Source of the DNA: Palsa-506 sp963836355
GTDB lineage: Bacteria; Actinomycetota; Actinomycetes; Streptosporangiales; Streptosporangiaceae
Reading direction: 5' to 3'
DNA length: 64,000 nucleotides
Assembly: GCA_963836355.1 (NCBI GenBank)
Contig: CAWIJO010000014.1
Span: 1 to 64,000 of the forward strand
The translations under genes were made by a program, and so were the position numbers. Numbering within the stretch: position 1 is the first letter of the stretch; the number at the start of each line of letters is the position of its first letter. The notes below the pieces were generated by a model. The model made no database searches. It was not told the origin of the DNA and was given only the letters and a program-made list of their open reading frames with translations. This document shows positions 7,941 to 15,481 of this stretch, piece after piece.

Positions 7941-9368
7941 TCAGGCTGCCTCCAGGTAGCGGGGGGCAGCCTGGTGGTCTTTGCGCCCGGCGGCGACATC
8001 AGGGTCCCAGCTGGTGCCGTGGACCACGATGGAGTAGATCCAGCGCAGCAACGCGGCGGCGCACGCCACGCGGGCCTTGGCGCGGCGGCGCCGGGCAGCC
8101 TCGGCGGCCGCGCTGGCGTGCCCGGCCCGCCCGGCGCCGTCGTCCTGGGCAACGGCCGCGGCCTGGCCGGCGGCTGCGGTCATGGCCTGGTATTTCGCTG
8201 CCATGACGGGGTTGTGGATCAGCATCGGCCACACGGCGCGCCACGCGGTCAGGCGCAGGCTGGGACGGCCGCGGCGGGAGATGTGAGCCTCGCCATCGAA
8301 GGCGCCCGAAGCGTTATCGGACGGGGACATCCCGGCGTGCTTGACCAGCGATGATGACGTGTCGTACCGGTTGGGGTCGCCGGTCTCGGCCAAGATCGCC
8401 GCTGCCCCGGTCACGGTCAGGCCGGGTATGTCGCCCAGCCGGGCCAGGCCGAGGCTGGCCAGGGCGGCGGCCAGGGCGGCCTCGGTGTCCCGCTGCTGGG
8501 CGCGGGCGCGTTGCAGGTCGCCCAGCTCGGCGGCGATCCGGCGCAGCAGCCCGCGGCGGTGCGCGCGCACCACGCCCTCAGTGCTGGTCAGCGCAGCGAA
8601 CACTGTCTTGCATACCGGGCCGTGGATCCGCTGCCCGCCCCAGCCGGGCACGGCGGACCGGACCAGGCCGGTAAAGGCCTCCACGCCGAGATCAGCCAGT
8701 TCCTCCGGCTGGCCGCCGCACCGCGAGGCCACCACCTGCAGGGCCGCCAGCCAGGTCATCGACTCAAACGGCTGCGCGCACGCCTCGGTCACCACCGGCC
8801 AGGCCACCGACAGGAAGTCCCGGACCCGCTGCACCGACGCGGTGCCCGAGGTGATCAGCGCGGCGCGGCGCCGCCCCAGGTGCCGCAGATCCGCCCACAC
8901 CTTATCCAGCTCCTCGGGAACATAGCAGTGCAGCTCAGCGGCCAGCCGCGCGATCATCACGCAGTCAGCCTCATCGGTTTTGTGCGTCGTGTAATCCTGC
9001 TGCTGGCGGGCGATATGCGTTACCAGCGGCTGCACGCACACCATCGGCAGGCCCCGCTCCGCGCACAGCCGCTGCACCTGCAGCCACCGCGGCCCGGTCG
9101 GCTCGCACGCCACCGTCACCGACCTGAACCCCTTCGCCCCGGCCTGCCCCGCCGCCCAGTCCAGCGCCTCGCCCAGCCGGAACGCCTTCACCCGCACCGT
9201 CTTACGCGCCAGCACCCGCACATCATGATCAACAACCGCGAGCGCCTGCTTCTCATCAGCCAGGTCGATCCCGATCACCGCGCCGTCACGCGGCAGCATT
9301 CCCCGCAGCTGCTCCCGCCGCGCGTTCCGCCTGCGGTCCCCCCGCGTCATGCCATTACCCTTGCCCAT
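7941..9368 (-). CDS. IS110-family transposase (DEDD recombinase), second copy
   Basis: A 475-residue protein, long for the family. The DEDD domain has D35 (GIDLAD), E89 (CEPTG) and D132/D135 (HKTDEADCVMIARL). The Transposase_20 domain carries IPGLTVTGAAAILAETGD, HAGMSPSDNASG and HISRRGRPSLRLTAW. An Ala-rich insertion lies near residues 395-430 before the C-terminal helix (ALLRWIYSIVVHG). All catalytic positions are present. Its transcription runs opposite to the interrupted gene. It is only distantly similar to the transposase at 5537, so the two insertions are independent events. ATG at 9368 is the first start in a frame that opens inside the IS leader. Confidence 0.93.
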   Translation of the reverse strand: MGKGNGMTRGDRRRNARREQLRGMLPRDGAVIGIDLADEKQALAVVDHDVRVLARKTVRVKAFRLGEALDWAAGQAGAKGFRSVTVACEPTGPRWLQVQRLCAERGLPMVCVQPLVTHIARQQQDYTTHKTDEADCVMIARLAAELHCYVPEELDKVWADLRHLGRRRAALITSGTASVQRVRDFLSVAWPVVTEACAQPFESMTWLAALQVVASRCGGQPEELADLGVEAFTGLVRSAVPGWGGQRIHGPVCKTVFAALTSTEGVVRAHRRGLLRRIAAELGDLQRARAQQRDTEAALAAALASLGLARLGDIPGLTVTGAAAILAETGDPNRYDTSSSLVKHAGMSPSDNASGAFDGEAHISRRGRPSLRLTAWRAVWPMLIHNPVMAAKYQAMTAAAGQAAAVAQDDGAGRAGHASAAAEAARRRRAKARVACAAALLRWIYSIVVHGTSWDPDVAAGRKDHQAAPRYLEAA

Positions 9369-9369
9369 A

Positions 9370-9431
9370 GGACGTCCTCCTGTGTTGCGCCTGGGACACC
9401 AAGCCCGAACAATCGCACCAGGAGGACGTCC
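9370..9431. repeat. 13-bp inverted repeat in the IS110 leader
   Basis: GGACGTCCTCCTG (9370-9382) and CAGGAGGACGTCC (9419-9431) are perfect complements around a 36-base loop. They lie directly upstream of the second IS110 transposase start (minus strand). Each arm also contains the palindrome GGACGTCC. The position fits the leader where IS110-group elements encode a bridge RNA, or an operator controlling the transposase. Confidence 0.75.
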
Positions 9432-9477
9432 CCGTCTCAGCTACCACCGGCAGAACACGCGCCTCCTGCGCTTCGCC

Positions 9478-9834
9478 CTATTACTACGGCGGGGTGGGGG
9501 CCCGGGACGCGGGGGCGTGGAGGTCGACTCGGCCGTGCTGCGGGTTCGGGTGCCCGCTTTCCATCTGGACATCCCCCGCGGCTCGGTGCGATCGGCCGCC
9601 CGTTCTGATCACCAGACCCGGGGGACGATCGGGGTACACGGCCGCCGGGGGCGCTGGCTCGTGAACGGCTCGCATGACGGCTTGGTCGAGCTCATCATCG
9701 ATCCGCCCTGCTATCTGCCCCGGCAGCTCAGCACAGTTTTTCGCAAGGTGGAGGTCAGCTCACTGATCATCAGCCTCGTCGACCCCGACGGTTTCATCGC
9801 CGCAGTCGAAGGTGACAGTGCACGCGGGGACTGA
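9478..9834 (+). pseudogene. IS-interrupted hypothetical gene, 3' part
   Basis: This continues the gene that begins at 7324. The frame reads LLLRRGGGPGRGGVEVDS, then VRVPAFHLDIPRGSVRSAAR, GRRGRWLVNGSHDGLVELII and VEVSSLIISLVDPDGFIAAV, with a stop at 9832-9834. The conserved pieces (GVEVD, RGRWLVNGS.DGLVE, LADPDGFIAA-like end) belong to a small actinobacterial family of unknown function. It has no start of its own and lies immediately beyond the IS right side. Confidence 0.75.
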
Positions 9835-10017
9835 GGCTGGGGCTTCCTGCTCTTGCCCTGTCTTCTACGCAGCCGCCGAATTTCAGGTGAGTGCGAGGAC
9901 GACGGTTCGTGTGGCAGCTGCTGCCTCACGACTGAGCCTGGCTGATCAGTGGCTTCGCTGTGGCTGGGGCCGGCGCGCGCCGGCCGGGCCTTCCAAGACA
10001 GAGGCCGGGCGCTGGCG

Positions 10018-10435
10018 TCAGCCCGCGGCGCGCGCAGCGCGGGGGGCGTCGCGGAGTGCCGTGGTGATCTCGGCGAGGTCGTTGGTCACGGCTGCGCCTG
10101 GATGTCGGCGAGGGCCTGGGCCTTCCCGGGTTTGTCGGCGTATCCAATGACGGCGACCCCAGCTAGGTGCCCGGCGAGCACATCGGTCGTGGAGTCGCCG
10201 ACCAGGACACACTCGGAGTGCTCGGCTCCAGCAGGCCCACTGCCTGGCGGACCCGGTAGGGGCTGGGCTTCATCCGTTCGGGATCGTGGTCGTCGTGGGC
10301 GACGACGGCCCGAATGTAGCCGTCCAGCCGGTGACCGGCCAGGCAGACGGCGATCGTCGCGCTGGAGTTGTTGCTGACGATGGTGACGGTCCGCCCAGTC
10401 CGGTACGCGGTGATGATCAGATCGGCTGATCCTCT
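10018..10435 (-). pseudogene. HAD-like phosphatase, truncated and frameshifted
   Basis: Fragments of one HAD hydrolase lie in successive frames on the minus strand. They read TGRTVTIVSNNSSATIAVCL and GYIRAVVAHDDHDPERMKPSPY (motifs II and III), then ECVLVGDSTTDVLAGHLAG (motif IV) and VAVIGYADKPGK, with a further tail ending at 10018. At least two frameshifts separate them. Motif I with the nucleophilic Asp is missing, because the gene stops against att copy 4 at 10458. It is therefore cargo of segment C cut by an integration or deletion event. A perfect palindrome GGCCGGCGCGCGCCGGCC lies just beyond its 3' end (near 9967-9984). Confidence 0.7.
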
Positions 10436-10457
10436 CGTGGGCCGGGCCGTGGGGATG

Positions 10458-10501
10458 TGGAGCGGGTGACGAGAATCGAACTCGCACTATCAGCTTGGGA
10501 A
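10458..10501 (-). repeat. tRNA-Gly 3' fragment (att copy 4)
   Basis: A 44-base copy of the tRNA-Gly 3' half. It separates segment C from segment D. The bases to its right match those right of att copy 2 for about 35 positions, followed by the related TAATGGCCC repeats at 10584-10606. Confidence 0.92.
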
Positions 10502-10583
10502 GCCGAGCGGTTACGGCTGCCAGGGGCGCTGACCAGCCAGGTTGGCTATCCTCTGGTAGCCGTGACTGCCCCCTCGCCACCCT

Positions 10584-10606
10584 GCTTAATGGCCCGCCAA
10601 TGGCCC
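10584..10606 (+). repeat. Two diverged 11-bp repeats, possible arm sites of segment D
   Basis: GCTTAATGGCCC and GCCAATGGCCC follow each other, matching the three GCTAATGGCCC copies at the same place in segment B. Conservation of sequence, distance from the att core and order suggests a shared recombination end. Confidence 0.5.
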
Positions 10607-10787
10607 GGCGATCTTCGTGCTGACCCGGGCAACGCCGATCGCTCTGTGTCATGCCCTCCCCCGTCCCGTCATACTGACCGCTCCCTGCCGTGGCCGCATC
10701 CGCCCGGCGCTGAGAAACTGTCCGCGTCCTGGTCTACCGTGGAACCCGGCCACACTCACTCCAGCAGGGACGATGAAGGAGGGCCTA

Positions 10788-11090
10788 GTGACTGCAAACC
10801 CCGCCTACGATCCTGATCCCGATGACCCGATCGAGATCTTGGATGTCCTCCCCGAGGATTACCACGCGCAGTTCCGGAGCGAGTATGCCGCCGCCGTGGA
10901 TGGCGCGCGGCACCCTGAGCAGTTCCACCGACTCCAGGAGATGCTGCGAATGTGGCGACTGCGGGCGATCGCCTACTCCAGCCCTGGCTACGCCGGGCGA
11001 CTGGCAGCCGCCCCTGAGGGAAACTCTGCAGACGTCATCACAGCCGGAAAATTGATCACCGGCTGGCCTGGCGGCCGTCAGAGCCAGTGA
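10788..11090 (+). CDS. DUF6247 family protein, probable antitoxin
   Basis: A 100-residue acidic protein: PDPDDPIEILDVLPEDYHAQ, then FRSEYAAAVDGARHPEQFHR and LLRMWRLRAIA-like helices (LQEMLRMWRLRAIAYSSPGY). This pattern matches the actinobacterial DUF6247 family, which regularly precedes a small RelE/ParE-like protein. GTG at 10788 is chosen over the ATG at 10773 because AAGGAGG (10776-10782) lies five bases upstream. The stop overlaps the next gene by four bases (GTGA), so the two are translationally coupled. By analogy it is the antitoxin; it has no obvious DNA-binding motif. The pair fills most of segment D. Confidence 0.75.
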   Translation: MTANPAYDPDPDDPIEILDVLPEDYHAQFRSEYAAAVDGARHPEQFHRLQEMLRMWRLRAIAYSSPGYAGRLAAAPEGNSADVITAGKLITGWPGGRQSQ

Positions 11091-11338
11091 GTTACCGCGT
11101 TGAGTTTGGTGGCGGCGCGCAGGTCCAGTTCCACTCTCTGCCGGACGGTGCACGTGAGGCGCTCATCGAACGGGCCGTGGAACTGGCCGACCAGCCATGG
11201 GATGCGGCCGTGCGGCCACCCGGTACCGACACGAGGTTCCGCGAGACGGTCTTCGGCTCAGGCAACGGCTTATTGGGGTTCTACATAGATGAGGTCGCCC
11301 ATCTGATCCGGATCTTCGACATCGTCTGGATCGGCTAG
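11087..11338 (+). CDS. RelE/ParE-like toxin candidate
   Basis: An 83-residue protein: MSYRVEFGGGAQVQFHSLPD, ALIERAVELADQPWD, then RFRETVFGSGNGLLGFYIDE and LIRIFDIVWIG. The fold signature is that of the RelE/ParE superfamily: an N-terminal strand, two helices, then three or four strands ending in ...RIFDIVWIG. It is typical of the small toxin partner of DUF6247. It starts at GTG 11087, overlapping the antitoxin stop. It is intact, unlike the toxin in segment B. The gene ends 37 bases before the intact tRNA-Gly, so this pair sits at the integration point itself. The target (ribosome or gyrase) cannot be told. Confidence 0.75.
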   Translation: MSYRVEFGGGAQVQFHSLPDGAREALIERAVELADQPWDAAVRPPGTDTRFRETVFGSGNGLLGFYIDEVAHLIRIFDIVWIG

Positions 11339-11374
11339 CGGACACACGACGGCCTCGGCCATGGACCTTGGCAG

Positions 11375-11448
11375 TGGAGCGGGTGACGAGAATCGAACTC
11401 GCACTATCAGCTTGGGAAGCTGACGTTCTGCCATTGAACTACACCCGC
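11375..11448 (-). tRNA. tRNA-Gly (anticodon CCC), integration target
   Basis: A complete cloverleaf on the minus strand. The 7-bp acceptor is GCGGGTG/CACCCGC; the D arm is GTTC/GAAC; the anticodon arm is TCAGC-TTCCCAA-GCTGA with anticodon CCC; the T arm is GCGAG/CTCGT with a TTCGATT loop. The discriminator is T and CCA is encoded. Its 3' half is duplicated four times to the left, so the gene is the attB of several integrative elements. Integration restored it each time, because the full gene remains at the right end. It is followed by dcd on the opposite strand. Confidence 0.97.
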
Positions 11449-11539
11449 GAGACCGCCAGCCGCGCCCTGCGCCTCCCGCCCGGGAGGCGACCAGCCTTGG
11501 TCTGACACGACATGTTACCGGAACCGGTAGGTTGCCAGC

Positions 11540-12115
11540 GTGCTGCTCTCCGACCGCGATATCAGGGCCCAGGTCGAATCGGGCCGGGTCAAGATCGACC
11601 CGTATGCGCCCGAGCTGATTCAGCCTTCCAGCATCGACGTGCGGCTGGACCGGTTCTTTCGGGTCTTCGAGAACCACCGGTACCCGCACATTGACCCGGC
11701 GGTGGAGCAGCCCGACCTGACCAGGCTGGTCGAGACCCCCGGCGACGAGCCCTTCGTCCTGCACCCCGGCGAGTTCGCGCTGGCCTCCACCTACGAGGTG
11801 GTGACACTTCCCGATGACGTAGCCGGGAGGCTGGAAGGCAAGTCGAGTCTCGGCAGGCTGGGGCTGCTGACCCACTCGACGGCCGGCTGGATCGACCCCG
11901 GCTTCTCCGGGCACGTGACCCTGGAACTCTCCAACGTGGCCACGCTGCCGATCAAGCTCTGGCCCGGGATGAAGATCGGCCAGCTCTGCCTGTTCCGGAC
12001 CAGTTCGCCGGCGGAGCATCCGTACGGCTCGCCGGTCTACGGCTCGCGGTACCAGGATCAGCGCGGGCCTACCCCTTCCAGGTCGTTCCTCAACTTCTAC
12101 CGGACGGACGTGTAA
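11540..12115 (+). CDS. dcd: dCTP deaminase
   Basis: A 191-residue trimeric nucleotide enzyme that deaminates dCTP on the way to dTMP. The core motif GRLEGKSSLGRLGLLTHSTA followed by GWIDPGFSGHVTLELSN is complete. S102/S103, R106, D119 and E129 fall at the positions known from the closely similar Mycobacterium tuberculosis enzyme. That enzyme also cleaves the triphosphate (bifunctional Dcd-Dut), and this one probably does too. The C-terminal segment RGPTPSRSFLNF that closes over the active site is present. It reads away from the tRNA-Gly. Start at 11540 (MLLSDRDIRA) matches the family N-terminus. Confidence 0.97.
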   Translation: MLLSDRDIRAQVESGRVKIDPYAPELIQPSSIDVRLDRFFRVFENHRYPHIDPAVEQPDLTRLVETPGDEPFVLHPGEFALASTYEVVTLPDDVAGRLEGKSSLGRLGLLTHSTAGWIDPGFSGHVTLELSNVATLPIKLWPGMKIGQLCLFRTSSPAEHPYGSPVYGSRYQDQRGPTPSRSFLNFYRTDV

Positions 12116-12246
12116 TGGCTACCGCGGGAGCTGTGCTCTGTCACTTGCCGACGTCCTTAGCCGTCGCGCTGTGACGCAAGTGTGACCAGCGTCTCAGTGA
12201 CGCACAACACCCGCATTGCGGCGGAACGCGTTACCGGCGGGTAGGA

Positions 12247-12294
12247 CTGGGCAGGTAAATTTCACTGGGCGGGTAAATTTCACTGGGCGGGTAA
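12247..12294 (+). repeat. 18-bp tandem repeat upstream of the acyl-CoA dehydrogenase
   Basis: CTGGGCAGGTAAATTTCA repeats with an 18-base period: two full copies and two thirds of a third. It is AT-richer than its surroundings and lies 75-120 bases before the start codon. It may carry operator sites for a fatty-acid regulator, or be a slippage product. Confidence 0.75.
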
Positions 12295-12368
12295 TTAGAT
12301 CCGGTGACCCAGGACGGCAACCCAGGACAGCCCAGGGCATTGCGCAGCCCAGGACGAGGACGGCCAGC

Positions 12369-14303
12369 ATGAGCGAGCACACCAGGCAACACGTGGACGA
12401 GCGGCAGGCACGGCAGGTCGCCGAGGCGGCCAGGGAGTCCGCCTGGCTGCAGCCCAGCTTCGGCAAGCAGCTCTTCCTCGGCGACTTCCAGCCCGGCCTG
12501 ATCTACCCGCTGCCCCCGCCGGACGAGGACATGGCCCGCCGCGGCGAGGAGTTCTGCGCCCGGCTGCGCGAGTTCTGCGACACGTCCATCAGCGGCGCGG
12601 TCATCGAGCGCGATGCGAAGATCCCGGACGAGGTAATCAAGGGCCTGGCCGACCTCGGCGCGTTCGGCATCAAGATCCCGCCCGAGTACGGCGGGCTCGG
12701 CCTCAGCTACCTCTACTACTGCCGCGCGATGATGATCCTCGGGTCGGTGTCACCCGCGATGGCCGCAATGATGACCGCGCACCAGTCGATCGGCGTCCCG
12801 CAGCCGGTTGTCCAGTTCGGCACCGAGGAGCAGAAGCGGCGCTACCTGCCCAGGTGCGCTCGCGGCGAGATCAGCGCCTTCCTGCTCACCGAGCCCGACG
12901 TCGGCTCCGACCCGGCCCGGCTGAGCACCATCGCGGAGCCGTCTGCCGACGGCTCGGAGTACGTGCTGAACGGCGTCAAGCTGTGGACCACCAACGGAGT
13001 GGTCGCTGACCTGCTGGTGGTGATGGCCCAGGTGCCGAAGAGCGAGGGCCACCGGGGCGGCATCACCGCGTTCGTGGTCGAGGGGAAAGCCGACGGCGTC
13101 ACCGTAGAGCACCGCAACAAGTTCATGGGCCTGCGCGGCCTGGAGAACGGCGTCACCAGGTTCTATCAGGTCCGGGTGCCTGCCGAGTGCCGGATCGGGG
13201 ATGAGGGGAAGGGCCTGAAGATCGCCCTGACCACGCTGAACACCGGCCGCCTGTCGCTCCCGGCCAGCTGCGCGGCGGCCGGCAAGCAGGCCATCAAGAT
13301 CGCCAGGGAGTGGTCGGCCGAGCGCGTTCAGTGGGGTCGCCCGGTCGGCGAGCACGAGGCGGTGGCCAAGAAGCTCTCGTTCATCGCCGCGACCGCTTAC
13401 GCGCTGGAGGCGGTGGCCGAGCTGTCCAGCCAGCTGGCTGACGGGAAGCGGCAGGACATCAGGATCGAGGCGGCGCTCGCCAAGCTGTACTGCTCCGAGA
13501 TGGGCTGGCAGATCGTCGACGAGCTTGTTCAGGTCCGCGGCGGCCGCGGCTACGAGACGGCGGCGTCGATGGCAGCGCGTGGCGAGCGGGGCGTGCCGAC
13601 CGAGCAGATGCTGCGGGACATGCGGATCAACCGGATCTTCGAGGGCTCATCCGAGATCATGCGGCTGTTCATTGCCCGCGAGGCCGTCGACGCGCACCTC
13701 GCGGCGGCCGGCGAGCTAATCGAACCGGGCGTGCCGACCGGGCGCAAGGCCCGCGCGGCCGCGAAGGCCGGCGGCTTCTACGCGAAATGGCTGCCCACCC
13801 TGGTCACCGGCAAGGGCCAGCAGCCGCGCGCGTTCGCGGAGTTCGGGCCGCTGGCCGGGCACCTGCGGTACGTGGAGCGGGCCAGCCGGAAGCTGGCCCG
13901 GGTCACGTTCTACGGGATGGCCCGCTGGCAGGGCAAGCTGGAGCGCAAGCAGGGCTTCCTCGGCCGGATCGTGGACATCGGCGCCGAGCTGTTCGCGATG
14001 AGCGCCGCCTGCACCCGCGCCGCGCAGGACGCGGCCGACCCGGCGGCCGCCGAGCGCGGCGGGACCGGATTCGAGCTGGCCGGCGCGTTCTGCAAGCAGG
14101 CCAGGCTGCGCTGCGATGAGCTGTTCGGCCAGCTCTGGGCCAACTCCGACGCCGTCGACACGGCGGTTTCCCGGCGCGTGCTGGCCGGGCGCTACGCCTG
14201 GCTGGAGAACGGCATCATCGACCAGTCCGCGCCGGGCCCGCTGGTCGCCGCCGCGGAGCCGGGGCCGTCCAAGCACGAGAACTTGCACCGGCACGCCGGG
14301 TGA
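12369..14303 (+). CDS. Acyl-CoA dehydrogenase with long C-terminal extension
   Basis: A 644-residue FAD-dependent acyl-CoA dehydrogenase, the first step of beta-oxidation. The order is an N-terminal helical domain (to about 190), the middle beta domain with ISAFLLTEPDVGSDPARL and VLNGVKLWTTNG, then the C-terminal helical domain with VQVRGGRGYETAASM and MRINRIFEGSSEIMRLF; the Glu of EGSSEI lies in the catalytic-base region. About 160 more residues follow (from VPTGRKARAAAK), an extension seen in large actinobacterial and mitochondrial VLCAD/ACAD9-like enzymes, which suggests long-chain substrates. ATG 12369 (MSEHTRQHV) is preferred to an in-frame start at 12216, because the longer version would translate the tandem repeat. 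Confidence 0.92.
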   Translation: MSEHTRQHVDERQARQVAEAARESAWLQPSFGKQLFLGDFQPGLIYPLPPPDEDMARRGEEFCARLREFCDTSISGAVIERDAKIPDEVIKGLADLGAFGIKIPPEYGGLGLSYLYYCRAMMILGSVSPAMAAMMTAHQSIGVPQPVVQFGTEEQKRRYLPRCARGEISAFLLTEPDVGSDPARLSTIAEPSADGSEYVLNGVKLWTTNGVVADLLVVMAQVPKSEGHRGGITAFVVEGKADGVTVEHRNKFMGLRGLENGVTRFYQVRVPAECRIGDEGKGLKIALTTLNTGRLSLPASCAAAGKQAIKIAREWSAERVQWGRPVGEHEAVAKKLSFIAATAYALEAVAELSSQLADGKRQDIRIEAALAKLYCSEMGWQIVDELVQVRGGRGYETAASMAARGERGVPTEQMLRDMRINRIFEGSSEIMRLFIAREAVDAHLAAAGELIEPGVPTGRKARAAAKAGGFYAKWLPTLVTGKGQQPRAFAEFGPLAGHLRYVERASRKLARVTFYGMARWQGKLERKQGFLGRIVDIGAELFAMSAACTRAAQDAADPAAAERGGTGFELAGAFCKQARLRCDELFGQLWANSDAVDTAVSRRVLAGRYAWLENGIIDQSAPGPLVAAAEPGPSKHENLHRHAG

Positions 14304-14465
14304 CTAACGGGGCCGGCCTCCGGTCAGGACCCTAAGACCGATTTGAAACGGGCCCTCGCCGCTGAGCCGCCTGTCGTGCCAGCAAGTCAAGCCGGGCGCC
14401 GGGCGCGGCAGCCGCAGCAGGGCACTGACTCGGCTGCCTCGACGGCGGGTCCGGCCGCGGGCTGG

Positions 14466-14819
14466 TCACCAGTGGCTGCGCCGCAGCCCGAGTAGCTGAT
14501 CACGTTGCGCGAGGGCAGCACGAAGCTGGCCCCGTTCCACTTCTAGCTCTTTGACGCGAGCCTCGAGCTTGAGTACCCGGCGCACGGCAGCCAGCGTCAT
14601 GCCCTCGCCCACGAGTTCCACGACGTACTGCACGACGGTGATCTCATTGCGCGTGTAACGGCGCTGCCCGCCCGACGACCGGGACGGCCGCACCACCCGG
14701 AACTCGTCCAGCCGCCGCAGGAAAGCCTGCTGGATTTCCAGCATCTCAGCGACCTGCCCGACCGTGAACAGCGGCAGGTTCTCGTCATCGAATGGCAATG
14801 ACGGCACTCCTGCCTCCAT
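14466..14819 (-). CDS. MerR-family regulator (HspR-like)
   Basis: A 117-residue one-domain regulator. The MerR helix-turn-helix and wing are clear: PLFTVGQVAEMLEIQQAFLR, then RLDEFRVVRPSRSSGGQRRY and TRNEITVVQYVVEL. A leucine-rich coiled coil follows (LEARVKELEVERGQLRAALA), as needed for dimerisation. There is no effector domain. It lies 72 bases downstream of hsp20 on the same strand and probably shares its transcript, the arrangement expected if it autoregulates a small heat-shock operon as HspR does. HspR is the closest named model; calling it hspR would go beyond the evidence. Confidence 0.85.
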   Translation of the reverse strand: MEAGVPSLPFDDENLPLFTVGQVAEMLEIQQAFLRRLDEFRVVRPSRSSGGQRRYTRNEITVVQYVVELVGEGMTLAAVRRVLKLEARVKELEVERGQLRAALAQRDQLLGLRRSHW

Positions 14820-14891
14820 GGATGGTCCAGGCCCGGACGGCTCGATGGCACGGCCGCCGGGCCCGGACAGCGTACCTCTGCGACCGCGGCG

Positions 14892-15323
14892 TCAGGCCTT
14901 GATCGCCTTGGCGGTGTGGACCTCGATCTTGCGCGGCTTGGCCTGCTCGGCGACCGGGATCCGGACGGTCAGGACGCCAGCGTCGAAGCCGGCCTCGATG
15001 TGGTCGGCGTCAACCGTGTCGGAGAGGTAAACCTTGCGGGTGAACGAGCCAGTAACCCGCTCGCGGATGAACGGCTTCTCCCCCTCGGCGTACTCCTGCG
15101 CCCGCTTCGCGCTCACGGTCAGCACGCCGCGGTCGACGGTCACCTCGATGCTGTCGGGGTCGATGCCCGGCAGGTCGAAGCGCAGCACGACCTCATCCTC
15201 CCGGCGGATGGCGTCCATCCGCATGGTGGCATGCGGCCTGGCAATGGTCGCCCCGGCCGTGCCAAACGCCCGCTGGGCGAGCCGGTCGAACTCGGCAAAT
15301 GGATCAAACGATGTCAGCAGCAC
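14892..15323 (-). CDS. Hsp20 / alpha-crystallin small heat-shock protein
   Basis: A 143-residue ATP-independent holdase. The alpha-crystallin domain spans about residues 35-130: MDAIRREDEVVLRFDLPGID, then VTVDRGVLTVSAKR, and the conserved GVLTVRIPV near the end. The short N-terminal arm starts MLLTSFDPFAEFDRLAQRAF, typical of Hsp18/Hsp20 in actinomycetes. The dimer-capping Ile-x-Ile/Val motif appears as VRIPV. The promoter region contains one perfect HspR half-site (15406-15412). It forms a probable operon with the MerR regulator downstream. Confidence 0.95.
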   Translation of the reverse strand: MLLTSFDPFAEFDRLAQRAFGTAGATIARPHATMRMDAIRREDEVVLRFDLPGIDPDSIEVTVDRGVLTVSAKRAQEYAEGEKPFIRERVTGSFTRKVYLSDTVDADHIEAGFDAGVLTVRIPVAEQAKPRKIEVHTAKAIKA

Positions 15324-15405
15324 TGCAGTTCACCTCCGTGTGAGGACCGGAACCCGGTCGGGCCGGTCTAGGTAAGCTCTGTCTCTACTGGAAGTGAACC
15401 TATAA

Positions 15406-15428
15406 CTTGAGTTGCATATTCCTTGACA
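15406..15428. promoter_or_regulatory. HAIR-like heat-shock operator half-sites
   Basis: CTTGAGT (15406-15412) is a perfect half of the HspR-binding inverted repeat (CTTGAGT-N7-ACTCAAG). The second element, CTTGACA (15422-15428), is in direct rather than inverted orientation after nine bases. The pair lies about 85-105 bases upstream of hsp20 and is a good candidate site for the MerR/HspR-like protein. The geometry is not the classical one. Confidence 0.5.
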
Positions 15429-15481
15429 GGCGACTGCCTGCCCGGACACTGAGCGGTCCGGCGCAGTGGCGTGCTTGCTGG

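Larger units (their letters stand above)
7509..9477 (-). mobile_element. IS110-family element, second copy, inserted in a host gene
   Basis: The limits are inferred from the split host gene: the 5' part stops matching near 7508 and the 3' part resumes near 9478. That leaves an element of about 1.97 kb with one transposase (7941-9368, minus). It has about 430 bases of non-coding DNA at the transposase 3' side and about 110 bases at the 5' side. IS110 elements have no classical terminal inverted repeats, and none were seen. Boundaries are good to perhaps 10 bases. Confidence 0.65.

Noticed and set aside
12216..12368. Longer N-terminus of the acyl-CoA dehydrogenase
   Set aside because: It would translate the 18-bp tandem repeat and lacks a ribosome site; family similarity begins after ATG 12369.
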